A DNA stretch of 64,000 nt from M55B167 sp046482825 (GTDB lineage: Bacteria > Verrucomicrobiota > Kiritimatiellia > RFP12 > UBA1067), in the NCBI GenBank assembly GCA_046482825.1, contig JAWOEI010000092.1:1-64000 (forward strand). The letters run 5' to 3'. Every line of letters starts with the position of its first letter. The stretch's first letter is position 1. A program made the translations under genes and the position numbers. Under the pieces are notes generated by a model. That model did no database searches and had not been told where the DNA came from. It worked only from the letters and a program-made list of their open reading frames with translations. This document shows, piece after piece, positions 1 through 9,356 of the stretch.

Positions 1-350
1 TCTTTAAGCAGTTGTTTCAGATAGAACCACAGCTCGTAGTCCATGATTTACATCCCGACTACCTTTCCACCAGATATGCACGTAACCTCGACATGCCAAG
101 AGTAGGAGTGCAGGCAAATCGGTGCAAATCGTCAAATTTACGGCAATTTGCATCATACATCTTCCGAGGTCAAGGACCTCGGCTACAGTTCCAATGCATT
201 TTTACTGTAGGGCGGGGTCCGTAACCCCGCCGTGCACCGATTCGCAGATGCGCCCATATCACTGCATGCCGCATCACTTTGCTTGAGAAAACAAACGGAA
301 TCTGGTTAAATATATGCTCCTGTTTATATTCAGTTAAGGACATAAATACT
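1..350. other. Gene-free left flank with two hairpins
   Basis: I find no convincing gene in this stretch; the short open frames lack ribosome binding sites and recognisable protein sequence. It holds two perfect palindromes, listed separately (164-182 and 211-231). A weak sigma-70-like pair, TTGAGA at 283-288 and TAAATA at 307-312 with an 18-base spacer, lies just upstream of the first gene and could be its promoter, but the match is poor. Confidence 0.5.
164..231. repeat. Two adjacent intergenic hairpin repeats
   Basis: The first palindrome pairs CCGAGGTC (164-171) with GACCTCGG (175-182) over a three-base loop. The second pairs GGCGGGGT (211-218) with ACCCCGCC (224-231) over a five-base loop. 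Neither is followed by a T run on the plus strand, so they are not classical terminators for that strand. They look like members of short mobile palindromic families, though no second copy is present in this window. Confidence 0.55.
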
Positions 351-3300
351 ATGCTCAGAACAAAAAGTCTTTTGCTTACAATCACACTTACCTGCTGCAC
401 TCTTTTCGCCGGATCAGTTCATTTTCCTCCGAAGGGATTTCTTCTGAAAAAGGAAGCGGTAGTTTCAGCAGCAAAAAAACTGACACCGGAAAAGTTTCCG
501 AACGCCGACCGTATTCTGGTGGATGATCATGTCCTGGAAGAATACAGCAACGATGGGACATCAGTTTACTGGGATGATGACTACACAAAGATTCTAACGG
601 AAAAAGGACGGCGCGAAAACACATCACATACATTTCCTTTTAACGTCTGCTACTCAACCTCTTTCGTTTACAGAGCGGAAATTATCAAACCTGACGGCAA
701 GACAATTCCGATTGACACACGGAAATACACAAAAGTCATGACGGAACAGAGCCAGATGAACATGAACATTTATGATCCGAATAACAAAGTTCTGGTACTT
801 TCAACCCCGGGAATTGAAATCGGTGACATCTGCCACATCATCTATTGCCGTATCAATCACAAACCGCGCATGAAAGGAACCTGGGCCGACTACTCTGTTT
901 TCGAGTACGATTCCCCCATCGTCAAACTGGACTATGAAATCATAGAACCGCCGGAACTTCCCATAACACACAGACTCATACGCGCACCGGTGAAAGACAC
1001 CGTTACGTATTCATCGGAAAAGCTCACCGAAGGCCGCACCCGTCATCTCTGGAAAGTCAGAAATGTTCCCCGTATGTTCCCTGAACCGGATATGCCGCCC
1101 CTGCACACACAGGTGCAGCGTCTGCTACTGAGTACCGTCCGGGACTGGGAAACCGTCTCCCGCTGGTATTGGGAACTCTGCCGGGAACCTATGAGTCGCA
1201 CCACCCCGGAGATGGAGGCAAAAGTCGATGAGCTGACCCGGGGTATAACCGGCTTCCATGACAAAATCCGCGCCATATTCAAGTTTGTTTCACAGAACAT
1301 ACGCTATATGGGCATAACCACAGAAGATGAAGCCCCCGGATATGAACCACATCCGGTGGATATGACTTTTAACAACCGCTACGGGGTATGCCGCGACAAA
1401 GCAGCGCTTCTGACAGTAATGCTGCGGCTGGCCGGCATACCCGCCTATCCAGTGCTAATTCACGCCGGAGCCAGAATGGATCCGGATGTTCCTGTTCCCT
1501 ACTTCAATCATGCAATCACCGCAGCTGCCGATCCGGACGGCGGATATATACTGATGGATGCGACCGATGAAAACACAAAAGAGCTTTTTCCCGCCTACCT
1601 GTGCAACCGCAGTTATCTGGTGGCGCGGGAAAAGGGCGAAACCCTGCTGACTTCCGAAGTATATCCGGCTGAAAAGAACATGATGGGAATCAGTTCTGAA
1701 GGCAGTCTGGATGCAAATGGCAATTTGCTTTTAAAAACCAGCATGAAATTCGGCGGCATAAACGATAATGCATATCGCGGATTTTTTCTGAGAAACAGAA
1801 AAGAGCAACAACGCAGATTTTTCGAGGCAGCCCTCAAAAAACGTCTTGCGGGGGCTGAAGTGCTTGAATGCACAATCAGCCCGGAAAACCTGCAGGATAC
1901 AGCCAAACCTCTCTCAGTGAAACTGATCAGCCGTATCAGAGACTACCCGCTTAAAGGAGAAGACCTCGAAATGCTGATCATACCGTGGCTGAGTCCGTCG
2001 GTCGGATATATAAATTTTGTTATCGAGACAACCGGATTGGATAAACGCAGATACCCCATGAAAACCGATATACCCTGCGGAGTGAAAGAAAAAGTCACTC
2101 TGGATATATCCAAACGGTTCAAACAGCCTTACAGCATTCCCGGGCCTTTCGCAATTGATCAGTCAGAACTGTGTTTTTCTCTCAGACATGAATTCAGCGA
2201 AGATTGTATTTCAGCAACAGTCGAGCAGAAAATCAAGGTTCCGGAATTTTCTCCTGAGGAATATTCTGTACTGAAAAAGAATCTCCGGGCGATTGAAGCT
2301 GAGAGTCGCAAAAGGCCGCTGTTTGTCAGTGACAGAAAGCAGCAGCACGACCATGAAACTCTGTTCAGCAGAAAAAGGACAGTGCTTCACAATCCGCACT
2401 GCTGGACAACAACTGCAAAGTGGAGCAAACGCATACTCAGCTATGCCGGCAAGAAAAAAAACTCCGAACTGAAATTCAGTTTCAACCCGGCATGGGAGAA
2501 TATCGAAGTGCTGTCCGCCACGGTATCCAATACAAACGGCAGGGTTTTCAATATAACAGACAAAGAGATAAACCTGATGGATGCAGGATGGACAGCATCG
2601 GCTCCGCGTTACCCGGCGGAGAAGAAACTGATAGTCAACCTGCCGGGAGTTGAACCGGGAAGTGTAATCACGGTTGAAACAAAACGTATGCGGACAAACG
2701 CCGTCTTCTATGCGGGATCTGTCGCCTTCGGCGGAACATCACCAAGTGCTGACGAGAGTTTTGAAATCAGCTGGCCGAAAGAAATGAAAGCCGCAATCCG
2801 CAATTACAATCTGGAAGGTTATGTCAGATGCTCGACAGTTACCAACTCCGACACCATATCAATGTGCTGGAGTTCAGACAATCCGCCACTGCTTGAATCT
2901 GAAAAACACACACCTCCGCGTCATTTTGATCACCCGCAGGTGTTCATCTCATTCGGAAACTGGAAAGATTATACCGCTTCCATGAAAAAAAGCATAAATG
3001 CCGCATTGAACAAGAGTACTATGGCAGGAAAACGAAGCAGTGTGATTACAGAGAAAGCAGACAGTTCCTATAATAAGATTCTGACTATCCGCAATTATGT
3101 GCTGCGTAACATACGTATAGCGGGACCGTCTTTTCTCAAGCTGCCCCTGAACTCGGTTTCGGATGCTGATACAACGCTCGAAGATGAATACGGCAACAAA
3201 CTCGACCGTGCCGTCCTGCTATCTGCAATGCTGACAAAAGCAGGGTTTGACCCGGAGATCATCTTGGCGGCATCCAACCGCACCCGTTATCCGGAATCAT

Positions 3301-4142
3301 TTCAACCGGATATAGATATTCCACAGCCGGATTTCTTCAAAAATCCGCTGGTCAAGGTGAACAGCGGGAGTCTCACATACTATCTCAACGACGGAGATCA
3401 GTACACGGAGATGGGTGTTTCCCATTTTCACAACGCCCCCTTTCTGGATATGGAAGGTATGACAGCCTATGTCGAAATACCGGAGGACAAACGCACCCGT
3501 ACTGAAAAATCGGTTTCCATAGAAATCGATTCAGAAGGAACAGCTGTCATAACAACAACAAACTACTTCTACGGCACAAAATACGGGCCCTTCCGCAAAC
3601 GTTATAAAGAAATTCTGCCGGAGGATCGCAGGCGCCGCTATATGGAGATTATCGACAAGGTAGCCCGTTCAGCCGAAGCAATCACCCCCATGGAAACACA
3701 CTGCGACTCTTTTCCGGGTTATCTGACTTACAGCGTCAAAGCGACTGATTATGCCGTCATTGAAAACGGTATTCTGACTTTGAGTATTCCTTTCATCTCC
3801 GGAAATATCTTTCCGGCGAGCGACGACACACGTAGCAATCCTCTATTTCTCAGCACTGACTCCACCTCAAAGCTTGTATATTCAATCACACTGCCCGAAG
3901 ACTACAGCAGAACAGTCATCATGCCGGAGAGCAAAGAATGGCAGCTGCCCTGCGGTACAGGATCAATGAACTTTGATACAAGCAGTTTCCGTTGCGATAA
4001 CGGACGTACGATCGTCAGAATACAGAGAGACATCAGACTCTCAAGCGGAGAAATTCCTCCTGAACTTTATCCCGCCCTGCTTGAATACAACCGTTTGCTT
4101 AACCATCCCTCCATGCGTACGATCGTGGCGGAGAAAGATTAG
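351..4142 (+). CDS. Exported tandem DUF3857/transglutaminase-like protein
   Basis: The 1263-residue product starts with a signal peptide (MLRTKSLLLTITLTC, then alanine/glycine). ATG 351 is chosen because TAAGGA lies about ten bases upstream; the frame is open further upstream to 279. The first half is a DUF3857 beta-rich region followed by a transglutaminase-like core with a complete triad, Cys347 in GVCRDKAALL, His387 in FNHA and Asp403 in MDATDE. The second half repeats the plan, but the matching segment reads YGNKLDRAVLL, so the cysteine is Lys950 and no partner histidine is evident. Family members are periplasmic or surface proteins of unknown substrate, common in Bacteroidetes and PVC bacteria. 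The second module is probably structural. The fold is confident; the physiological role is not known. Confidence 0.85.
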   Translation: MLRTKSLLLTITLTCCTLFAGSVHFPPKGFLLKKEAVVSAAKKLTPEKFPNADRILVDDHVLEEYSNDGTSVYWDDDYTKILTEKGRRENTSHTFPFNVCYSTSFVYRAEIIKPDGKTIPIDTRKYTKVMTEQSQMNMNIYDPNNKVLVLSTPGIEIGDICHIIYCRINHKPRMKGTWADYSVFEYDSPIVKLDYEIIEPPELPITHRLIRAPVKDTVTYSSEKLTEGRTRHLWKVRNVPRMFPEPDMPPLHTQVQRLLLSTVRDWETVSRWYWELCREPMSRTTPEMEAKVDELTRGITGFHDKIRAIFKFVSQNIRYMGITTEDEAPGYEPHPVDMTFNNRYGVCRDKAALLTVMLRLAGIPAYPVLIHAGARMDPDVPVPYFNHAITAAADPDGGYILMDATDENTKELFPAYLCNRSYLVAREKGETLLTSEVYPAEKNMMGISSEGSLDANGNLLLKTSMKFGGINDNAYRGFFLRNRKEQQRRFFEAALKKRLAGAEVLECTISPENLQDTAKPLSVKLISRIRDYPLKGEDLEMLIIPWLSPSVGYINFVIETTGLDKRRYPMKTDIPCGVKEKVTLDISKRFKQPYSIPGPFAIDQSELCFSLRHEFSEDCISATVEQKIKVPEFSPEEYSVLKKNLRAIEAESRKRPLFVSDRKQQHDHETLFSRKRTVLHNPHCWTTTAKWSKRILSYAGKKKNSELKFSFNPAWENIEVLSATVSNTNGRVFNITDKEINLMDAGWTASAPRYPAEKKLIVNLPGVEPGSVITVETKRMRTNAVFYAGSVAFGGTSPSADESFEISWPKEMKAAIRNYNLEGYVRCSTVTNSDTISMCWSSDNPPLLESEKHTPPRHFDHPQVFISFGNWKDYTASMKKSINAALNKSTMAGKRSSVITEKADSSYNKILTIRNYVLRNIRIAGPSFLKLPLNSVSDADTTLEDEYGNKLDRAVLLSAMLTKAGFDPEIILAASNRTRYPESFQPDIDIPQPDFFKNPLVKVNSGSLTYYLNDGDQYTEMGVSHFHNAPFLDMEGMTAYVEIPEDKRTRTEKSVSIEIDSEGTAVITTTNYFYGTKYGPFRKRYKEILPEDRRRRYMEIIDKVARSAEAITPMETHCDSFPGYLTYSVKATDYAVIENGILTLSIPFISGNIFPASDDTRSNPLFLSTDSTSKLVYSITLPEDYSRTVIMPESKEWQLPCGTGSMNFDTSSFRCDNGRTIVRIQRDIRLSSGEIPPELYPALLEYNRLLNHPSMRTIVAEKD

Positions 4143-4336
4143 AAAAACAGACAGGTTGATGACAGACAGAAAAAGTCGCTGCAGCCGCTGTGCTTCGGCA
4201 ATTGCGGAATGAGTCAGCAGGGCAGGCTTCAGCCTGCGGTATGATGTAAAACGCAAGAGGTAAACGGTCAAGTACAAATTATTATAATGCCGGGCCCGTT
4301 TATACTTACAAACCATAGAGAGACAGCTGTTTCAGC

Positions 4337-6301
4337 ATGATAGAATTCAAAGACATAAGCGTACGCTACGGCATCCAGGAGGTGCTCTCAAACGTCAGTT
4401 TCCGGGTTAACAAAGGGGAGCGCATCGGCATTACAGGTCCTAACGGATCGGGTAAATCCACCCTTCTCAGACTTATAATGGAAGAGGCTGAACCGGACAA
4501 GGGCAGGCTGATCATTGAAGAATCACCCCGTATCGGCTATATACGCCAGCATCTCAAAGCTGACAGCGAAAACGAAACGCTGCTGGAATACTCACTTCGC
4601 GGCATACCGGGTATATTTGAGATGGAGGAAAAAATCCATGCTCTTGAACTTGAACTTGCCGAAACATCCGACGAAATCCGTAAAAAATCGCTTCTGCGGC
4701 AGATAGGCGGACTTCAGACTGAATTCGAGCACCTGGGCGGATACCGGGTAGAAGCAAGGGTGAAAGCAGCACTGGGAGGGCTGGGTTTTAATACCGGAGA
4801 CTTTGAAAAGCCGTTCGTCAGCTTCAGCGGCGGCTGGAGAATGCGGGCCGAGCTTTCACGTGTGCTGGCGTCCCACCCCGATCTGCTGCTGCTGGATGAA
4901 CCATCCAATTATCTTGATCTGCCGGCAGTGGACTGGCTACAGCGCTTTCTGAAAATATATGACGGCACCCTCATTCTCATATCACACGACCGTTATCTGC
5001 TACGCACACTTACATCGATAACAGTCGAGGTTGATGCCAACACAGCCACCCGCTACAACGGCGACCTCGACTATTACCTGCGTGAAAGGGATATACGCCT
5101 CGAAAACCTGCTGTCCGCAAAACAGAACCAGGATCGCCGTAAGGAACAGCTGGAACGTTTTGTAGAACGCTTCAAATCAAAGGCAACCAAATCCAGCCAG
5201 GCTCAGAGTCGGATGAAAATGCTTGAAAAACTTGAAAACGAAGAAATCAGACTGCCTAAACGCTCACTGGCGGCAGGTCATCTGCGTATTCCCGAACCAC
5301 CTCATGCGGGAAGCGAAATCTTCCGTATGGAGAATCTGGATTTCTCCTACGACGGAAATCGCCAAATCTTATCCGATGTGAATCTCAGTATAGGCAGGGG
5401 CGAAAAAACTGCCGTCGTAGGCTTCAACGGCATGGGAAAAACCACTCTGCTGCGATTGATGGCCGGTACGCGACAGCCGACTTCAGGCAGTGCGGTGACT
5501 GGCCACAAAGTAACAGCTGGATATTTGTCTCAGGAGTTTTCTGAAACAATTCCGCCGGAGATAACCGTATATGAATGCGCTAAAAGAAGCGCTCCCGGAG
5601 CAACAGATAAAATGCTGCGGAGCAATCTGGCCGGTTTCGGATTCGGTGCAGATGACATTCATAAACAGACTGGAATTCTCAGTGGCGGAGAAAAAATACG
5701 GCTAGCCTTTCTGAGGCTCTTTCTCAATCCGCCCAACTTCATGCTGCTGGATGAACCCACAACCCATCTTGATCTGGAGGGACGAGACACCCTGGAAAAA
5801 GCCATAAAGGGGTACAGCGGAACAGTCTGTCTGGTAAGCCATGACATCCAGTTTGTGCGCAGCACCGCTACATCTATAATAGAAATATCACCGGCGGGCA
5901 TACGGCGCTTTCCCGGCGGTTATGATTATTACAAAGAGAAAACCGCGCTGGAACAGCAAGGGAAACAGACAAATCCGGACAGCGGCGGAAAAAGCGGCGG
6001 ACAGCCTAAACTCACATCAAAAGAGCTGCGCAGGATCCGGGCACGGGAGCGAGCCAAATGGCAGCCCGGAATCAAAGCCCTCAAAGCCAAAGTGGAAAAA
6101 GCCGAAATCCGCATAGCGGAACTCGAAGATGAACTCGAACAGCTATCCGCCGAACTCTTCAACCCCACCCCAGGAACAGACTTCTCAAGCTTGAACAAAC
6201 GGCTTAAAGTTGTTCAGGATCAAATTGAAGTATTCACAGAAGAATGGGAAAAAGATGCTGAAGAGCTGGAAAAACTACAGCGGAAAGCAAAGGAAGTGTA
6301 A
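4337..6301 (+). CDS. ABC-F family ATPase (Uup/YheS/EttA type)
   Basis: This 654-residue cytosolic protein has two fused ATP-binding cassettes and no membrane segments. Cassette 1 shows Walker A GPNGSGKST (34-42), signature FSGGW and Walker B LLLLDEPSNYLD. Cassette 2 shows Walker A GFNGMGKTT (362-370), signature LSGGEK and Walker B FMLLDEPTTHLD. A basic linker with KSKATKSSQAQSR separates them, and a lysine/glutamate-rich coiled coil forms the last 90 or so residues, as in Uup-type members. ABC-F proteins bind the ribosomal E site and modulate translation, and some protect against antibiotics. The subfamily cannot be fixed by eye. The coiled-coil tail favours a Uup or YheS-like housekeeping role over resistance. 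Confidence 0.9.
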   Translation: MIEFKDISVRYGIQEVLSNVSFRVNKGERIGITGPNGSGKSTLLRLIMEEAEPDKGRLIIEESPRIGYIRQHLKADSENETLLEYSLRGIPGIFEMEEKIHALELELAETSDEIRKKSLLRQIGGLQTEFEHLGGYRVEARVKAALGGLGFNTGDFEKPFVSFSGGWRMRAELSRVLASHPDLLLLDEPSNYLDLPAVDWLQRFLKIYDGTLILISHDRYLLRTLTSITVEVDANTATRYNGDLDYYLRERDIRLENLLSAKQNQDRRKEQLERFVERFKSKATKSSQAQSRMKMLEKLENEEIRLPKRSLAAGHLRIPEPPHAGSEIFRMENLDFSYDGNRQILSDVNLSIGRGEKTAVVGFNGMGKTTLLRLMAGTRQPTSGSAVTGHKVTAGYLSQEFSETIPPEITVYECAKRSAPGATDKMLRSNLAGFGFGADDIHKQTGILSGGEKIRLAFLRLFLNPPNFMLLDEPTTHLDLEGRDTLEKAIKGYSGTVCLVSHDIQFVRSTATSIIEISPAGIRRFPGGYDYYKEKTALEQQGKQTNPDSGGKSGGQPKLTSKELRRIRARERAKWQPGIKALKAKVEKAEIRIAELEDELEQLSAELFNPTPGTDFSSLNKRLKVVQDQIEVFTEEWEKDAEELEKLQRKAKEV

Positions 6302-6341
6302 GGCATTTCGTCCTCCTTCTTTCCACAAAAATACAAGGGGC

Positions 6342-8822
6342 CTACTCTTTATAATCCAAATCAAACGGCTCTATATGCCATATATCACGGGCATATTCAG
6401 CAATTGTCCTGTCGGACGAGAATTTTCCTGAACGGGCCACATTCAAAAGCGCCTTGCGGTCCCATGCCTGTTCATCACGATACAGCTGATCCACCTTCTC
6501 CTGTGTGTCAATATAATCGCGAAGATCGGCCAGCAGCATGTAATGATCGTTGAAATCCAGCAGGCCTTCGACAACCGGATCAAAAATACCGGGGGTCAGC
6601 AGAGAAAAGACATTATTGCTGATCATGTCAACTGCTTTACGGATTTCAGGGTCGCGCTCGTAATACTCTTTTGAATTATAAGTCAGGCGCAACTCATCCA
6701 CCTCATGACTTCTGAGACCGAAAATGAAAATATTTTCCTCTCCCACCTCTTCACATATTTCCACATTTGCACCGTCAAGTGTGCCGAGTGTTAATGCACC
6801 GTTGAGCATCAGTTTCATGTTACCCGTTCCGGATGCCTCCGTGCCTGCCAGAGATATCTGTTCGCTGACATTGGCGGCAGGTATGATTTTTTCCGCAAGC
6901 GATACACGATAATCCGGAAGGAAGAGCAGTTTCAGCTTACTGTTGGTATGCGGATTGGAATTAACCACATCGGCAACACCATGGATAAGCCGGATTATGC
7001 GTTTTGCCATTGTATAGCCCGGAGCGGCTTTGGCCGAAATGATAAAGGTCCGCGGCGCTATTTCCAGCTTCGGATCATCAATCAGTCGATTGTAAAGAAT
7101 AATCACATAAAGCACCAGCAGCAGCTGGCGTTTATATTCATGCATGCGTTTCACCTGCACATCGAAAATGGAATCCGCATCGACATCCTCAGCGAGCTCC
7201 TGCCTGATATAATCAACCAGAAAAGCCTTGTTCTCCTGCTTGACACGACGGAATTCTTTCAGAAAAGCCTTGTCATCCACAAACTGTTCAAGTTGTTTCA
7301 GTTGCCCCAGATCTGTAATCCAGTCCGAGCCTATCTTATCAGTAATCAGATCTGCCAGACCGGGGTTTGCCTTCAGCAGCCAGCGGCGCTGGGTAATACC
7401 ATTTGTCTTATTCGAAAAGTGATCCGGATACATATCATAAAAATCCTTAAAGAGGTTTTTTTTGATAATCTCCGTATGAAGTGCGGCCACACCGTTAACA
7501 GCGCTGGAACCGGCTATCGCCAGATTGGCCATGCGTACTGAGCGTTCACCGGATTCATCAATAATACTCATGCGTGCCAGCCTTGCATTATCACCGGGCC
7601 AGATGGAGGCCACATTCCTGAGAAAACGCCCGTTGATCTCATAAATTATCTGCATATGACGCGGCAGCAGCTTCTCCATCAATGCGATACTCCACTTTTC
7701 AAGAGCTTCAGGCAGAATTGTATGATTGGTATAAGCTGTGCACTTGCGGGTAAGTTCCCAAGCTTTCTTCCACCCGACATGTTCGGAATCAATCAATATA
7801 CGCATCATCTCAGGAATGATAAGAGCCGGGTGTGTCTCATTCAGCTGTATAAATATCTTTTCCGGCAGTTTTGACCAGTCCCCGCCGTTCTCCTCCTTGA
7901 AACGGCGGAAAATATCCTGCAGTGAGCAGGAGATAAAGAAATACTGCTGTCGCAAACGCAATTCCTTGCCGGCAAGGACATTATCATTGGGATAGAGCAC
8001 CTTGGTCAGGTTCTCCGCCAGAACTTTGTCTTCAACGGCATCAACATAAGAACCTTTGTTGAAATCCTCCAGCTGAAATTCATCATCGGCCTTGGCCGAC
8101 CATAAACGCAGTGTATTTACACTGTTGCTGTAACCTACAATAGGAAGATCGAAGGGAACCCCGAGCACCTGGTCTGTCTCAACCCACCGCCACTCTGTAT
8201 CAGTGCCTTTGCTTACAGATTCAACCCTGCCTCCGAAATGAACCATCTGAGTGCGCTCCGGGCGCTCTATCTCCCATGGATAACCGCCTTTCAACCAGTT
8301 ATCGGGTTCTTCAACCTGCTGGCCATCTTTGATACGCTGTTTGAAAATTCCGTAATCGTAGCGAAGTCCATAGCCCATACCGGGAATTCCCATAGTTGAC
8401 ATGGAATCCATAAAACAGGCGGCAAGACGCCCCAGTCCTCCATTACCCAGGCCGGCATCCACCTCAAAATCGCGCAGTGAATGCCAGTCGATTCCGAAAT
8501 CCGCCAAAGCCTTTTCGCAGATAGAATCCATTTTCATATTTATCACATTGTTGCCAAGCAGACGACCTATAAGGAACTCAAGCGAAAGATAATAGGCCCG
8601 GCGGACTTTTTTGTCACGATGCTGACGCTGTGTCTGAATCCAGCGTTCTATCATCCTGTCTCGCACGCAAAGTGCAAAAGCCTGATATCGATCACGCGGC
8701 GTTGCATCATCCTGAGCTTTGGCCAGTGTATATCTCAGATGCCATCGGAAATCGTATTCCAACCCTTCCACATTCATTTTCACACGTTTGTCAGTGGTCA
8801 ACCCGTTCTGTTTCGAACTCAT
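6342..8822 (-). CDS. glgP: Glycogen/maltodextrin phosphorylase
   Basis: The 826-residue enzyme phosphorolyses alpha-1,4-glucan to glucose-1-phosphate. The family PLP-lysine motif EASGTGNMK is intact, followed by LNGALTLGTLDGANVEI. The N-terminal RRAYYLSLEFLIGR and GNGGLGRLAACF segments and the C-terminal SSDRTIAEYA ending are also canonical. The frame is open to 8894, but ATG 8822 is chosen because GGAGAAGCAT precedes it at good spacing and the upstream residues do not resemble the family. It is transcribed alone, convergent with the ABC-F gene. No other glycogen gene lies in the window. A perfect 12-bp hairpin sits about 165 bases upstream of the start. Confidence 0.97.
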   Translation of the reverse strand: MSSKQNGLTTDKRVKMNVEGLEYDFRWHLRYTLAKAQDDATPRDRYQAFALCVRDRMIERWIQTQRQHRDKKVRRAYYLSLEFLIGRLLGNNVINMKMDSICEKALADFGIDWHSLRDFEVDAGLGNGGLGRLAACFMDSMSTMGIPGMGYGLRYDYGIFKQRIKDGQQVEEPDNWLKGGYPWEIERPERTQMVHFGGRVESVSKGTDTEWRWVETDQVLGVPFDLPIVGYSNSVNTLRLWSAKADDEFQLEDFNKGSYVDAVEDKVLAENLTKVLYPNDNVLAGKELRLRQQYFFISCSLQDIFRRFKEENGGDWSKLPEKIFIQLNETHPALIIPEMMRILIDSEHVGWKKAWELTRKCTAYTNHTILPEALEKWSIALMEKLLPRHMQIIYEINGRFLRNVASIWPGDNARLARMSIIDESGERSVRMANLAIAGSSAVNGVAALHTEIIKKNLFKDFYDMYPDHFSNKTNGITQRRWLLKANPGLADLITDKIGSDWITDLGQLKQLEQFVDDKAFLKEFRRVKQENKAFLVDYIRQELAEDVDADSIFDVQVKRMHEYKRQLLLVLYVIILYNRLIDDPKLEIAPRTFIISAKAAPGYTMAKRIIRLIHGVADVVNSNPHTNSKLKLLFLPDYRVSLAEKIIPAANVSEQISLAGTEASGTGNMKLMLNGALTLGTLDGANVEICEEVGEENIFIFGLRSHEVDELRLTYNSKEYYERDPEIRKAVDMISNNVFSLLTPGIFDPVVEGLLDFNDHYMLLADLRDYIDTQEKVDQLYRDEQAWDRKALLNVARSGKFSSDRTIAEYARDIWHIEPFDLDYKE

Positions 8823-8985
8823 ATGCTTCTCCATATTCCAACAGTATGCCGGATTTGCGAAACCGCTGCGGAACGGAAACACACATAAAAACACCGGATG
8901 CAGAGCGTAATCGTGAATTTACTGAATCCCGCATGCGGAAACTAATATCGCGCTGCATTCCGGTTGAATTCCGGAATCCGCAGTA

Positions 8986-9018
8986 AAAGCCCGGAAATCC
9001 GACAGGTTTCCGGGCTTT
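8986..9018. terminator. Strong hairpin between glgP and the RRM gene
   Basis: AAAGCCCGGAAA (8986-8997) pairs perfectly with TTTCCGGGCTTT (9007-9018) across a nine-base loop. It has the shape of an intrinsic terminator, but the T run is only three bases and no gene end is nearby on either strand: glgP runs away to the left and the RRM gene starts 340 bases to the right. It could end an unseen small RNA or insulate the divergent promoters. Confidence 0.45.
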
Positions 9019-9120
9019 AAAAATCTATCATGGATTATATCTCAAATCCTTTTCCAAGTCACTACAGATTTAATATCTTCTCTCTGTTGATAAAATATCC
9101 GATTTTTTCTAATACTGATA

Positions 9121-9149
9121 TTGACATCCATTATATAAGACTCTATACT
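9121..9149 (+). promoter_or_regulatory. Consensus sigma-70 promoter for the RRM gene
   Basis: TTGACA at 9121-9126 and TATACT at 9144-9149 are separated by exactly 17 bases, the best promoter match I see in the window. Transcription would begin near 9156, giving an untranslated leader of about 200 bases before the RRM start at 9357. A second TTGACA at 9212-9217 lacks a well-spaced -10 box. Confidence 0.7.
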
Positions 9150-9251
9150 GAATTTAATTGGGGAATGTTTAGCATATTTCAATATGGTGATTCATGACCT
9201 AAAGATGCAGGTTGACAGATTACATAATGTTGTATTTGAGCCTGATTAATA

Positions 9252-9348
9252 GGGTAAACTGTGAGGTTTACTGGCCACAAGGGCAAACCCGGTACGCATT
9301 CTGTGTCATCATGCTGTACCCGGAATGAAAGATGATGACACATCAGGA
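9252..9348 (+). promoter_or_regulatory. Structured 5' leader of the RRM gene
   Basis: A perfect 11-bp stem, TGTGTCATCAT (9302-9312) with ATGATGACACA (9332-9342), ends two bases before the AGGA ribosome binding site (9345-9348). Upstream, GTAAAC (9254-9259) can pair with GTTTAC (9266-9271), while GGTTT (9265-9269) can instead pair with AAACC (9285-9289). The two pairings exclude each other, so the leader could switch conformation. RNA-binding proteins of this size are often cold-induced in other bacteria; temperature sensing or autoregulation here is an inference. Confidence 0.5.
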
Positions 9349-9356
9349 TAAATCAG

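Noticed and set aside
6948..7541. Open frame of 197 codons on the plus strand inside glgP
   Set aside because: It is antisense to highly conserved phosphorylase sequence, has no ribosome binding site and its product resembles nothing.
9254..9348. RRM leader as a named riboswitch class
   Set aside because: The pairings are real on paper but match no ligand-binding consensus I know, so only a generic structured leader is claimed.
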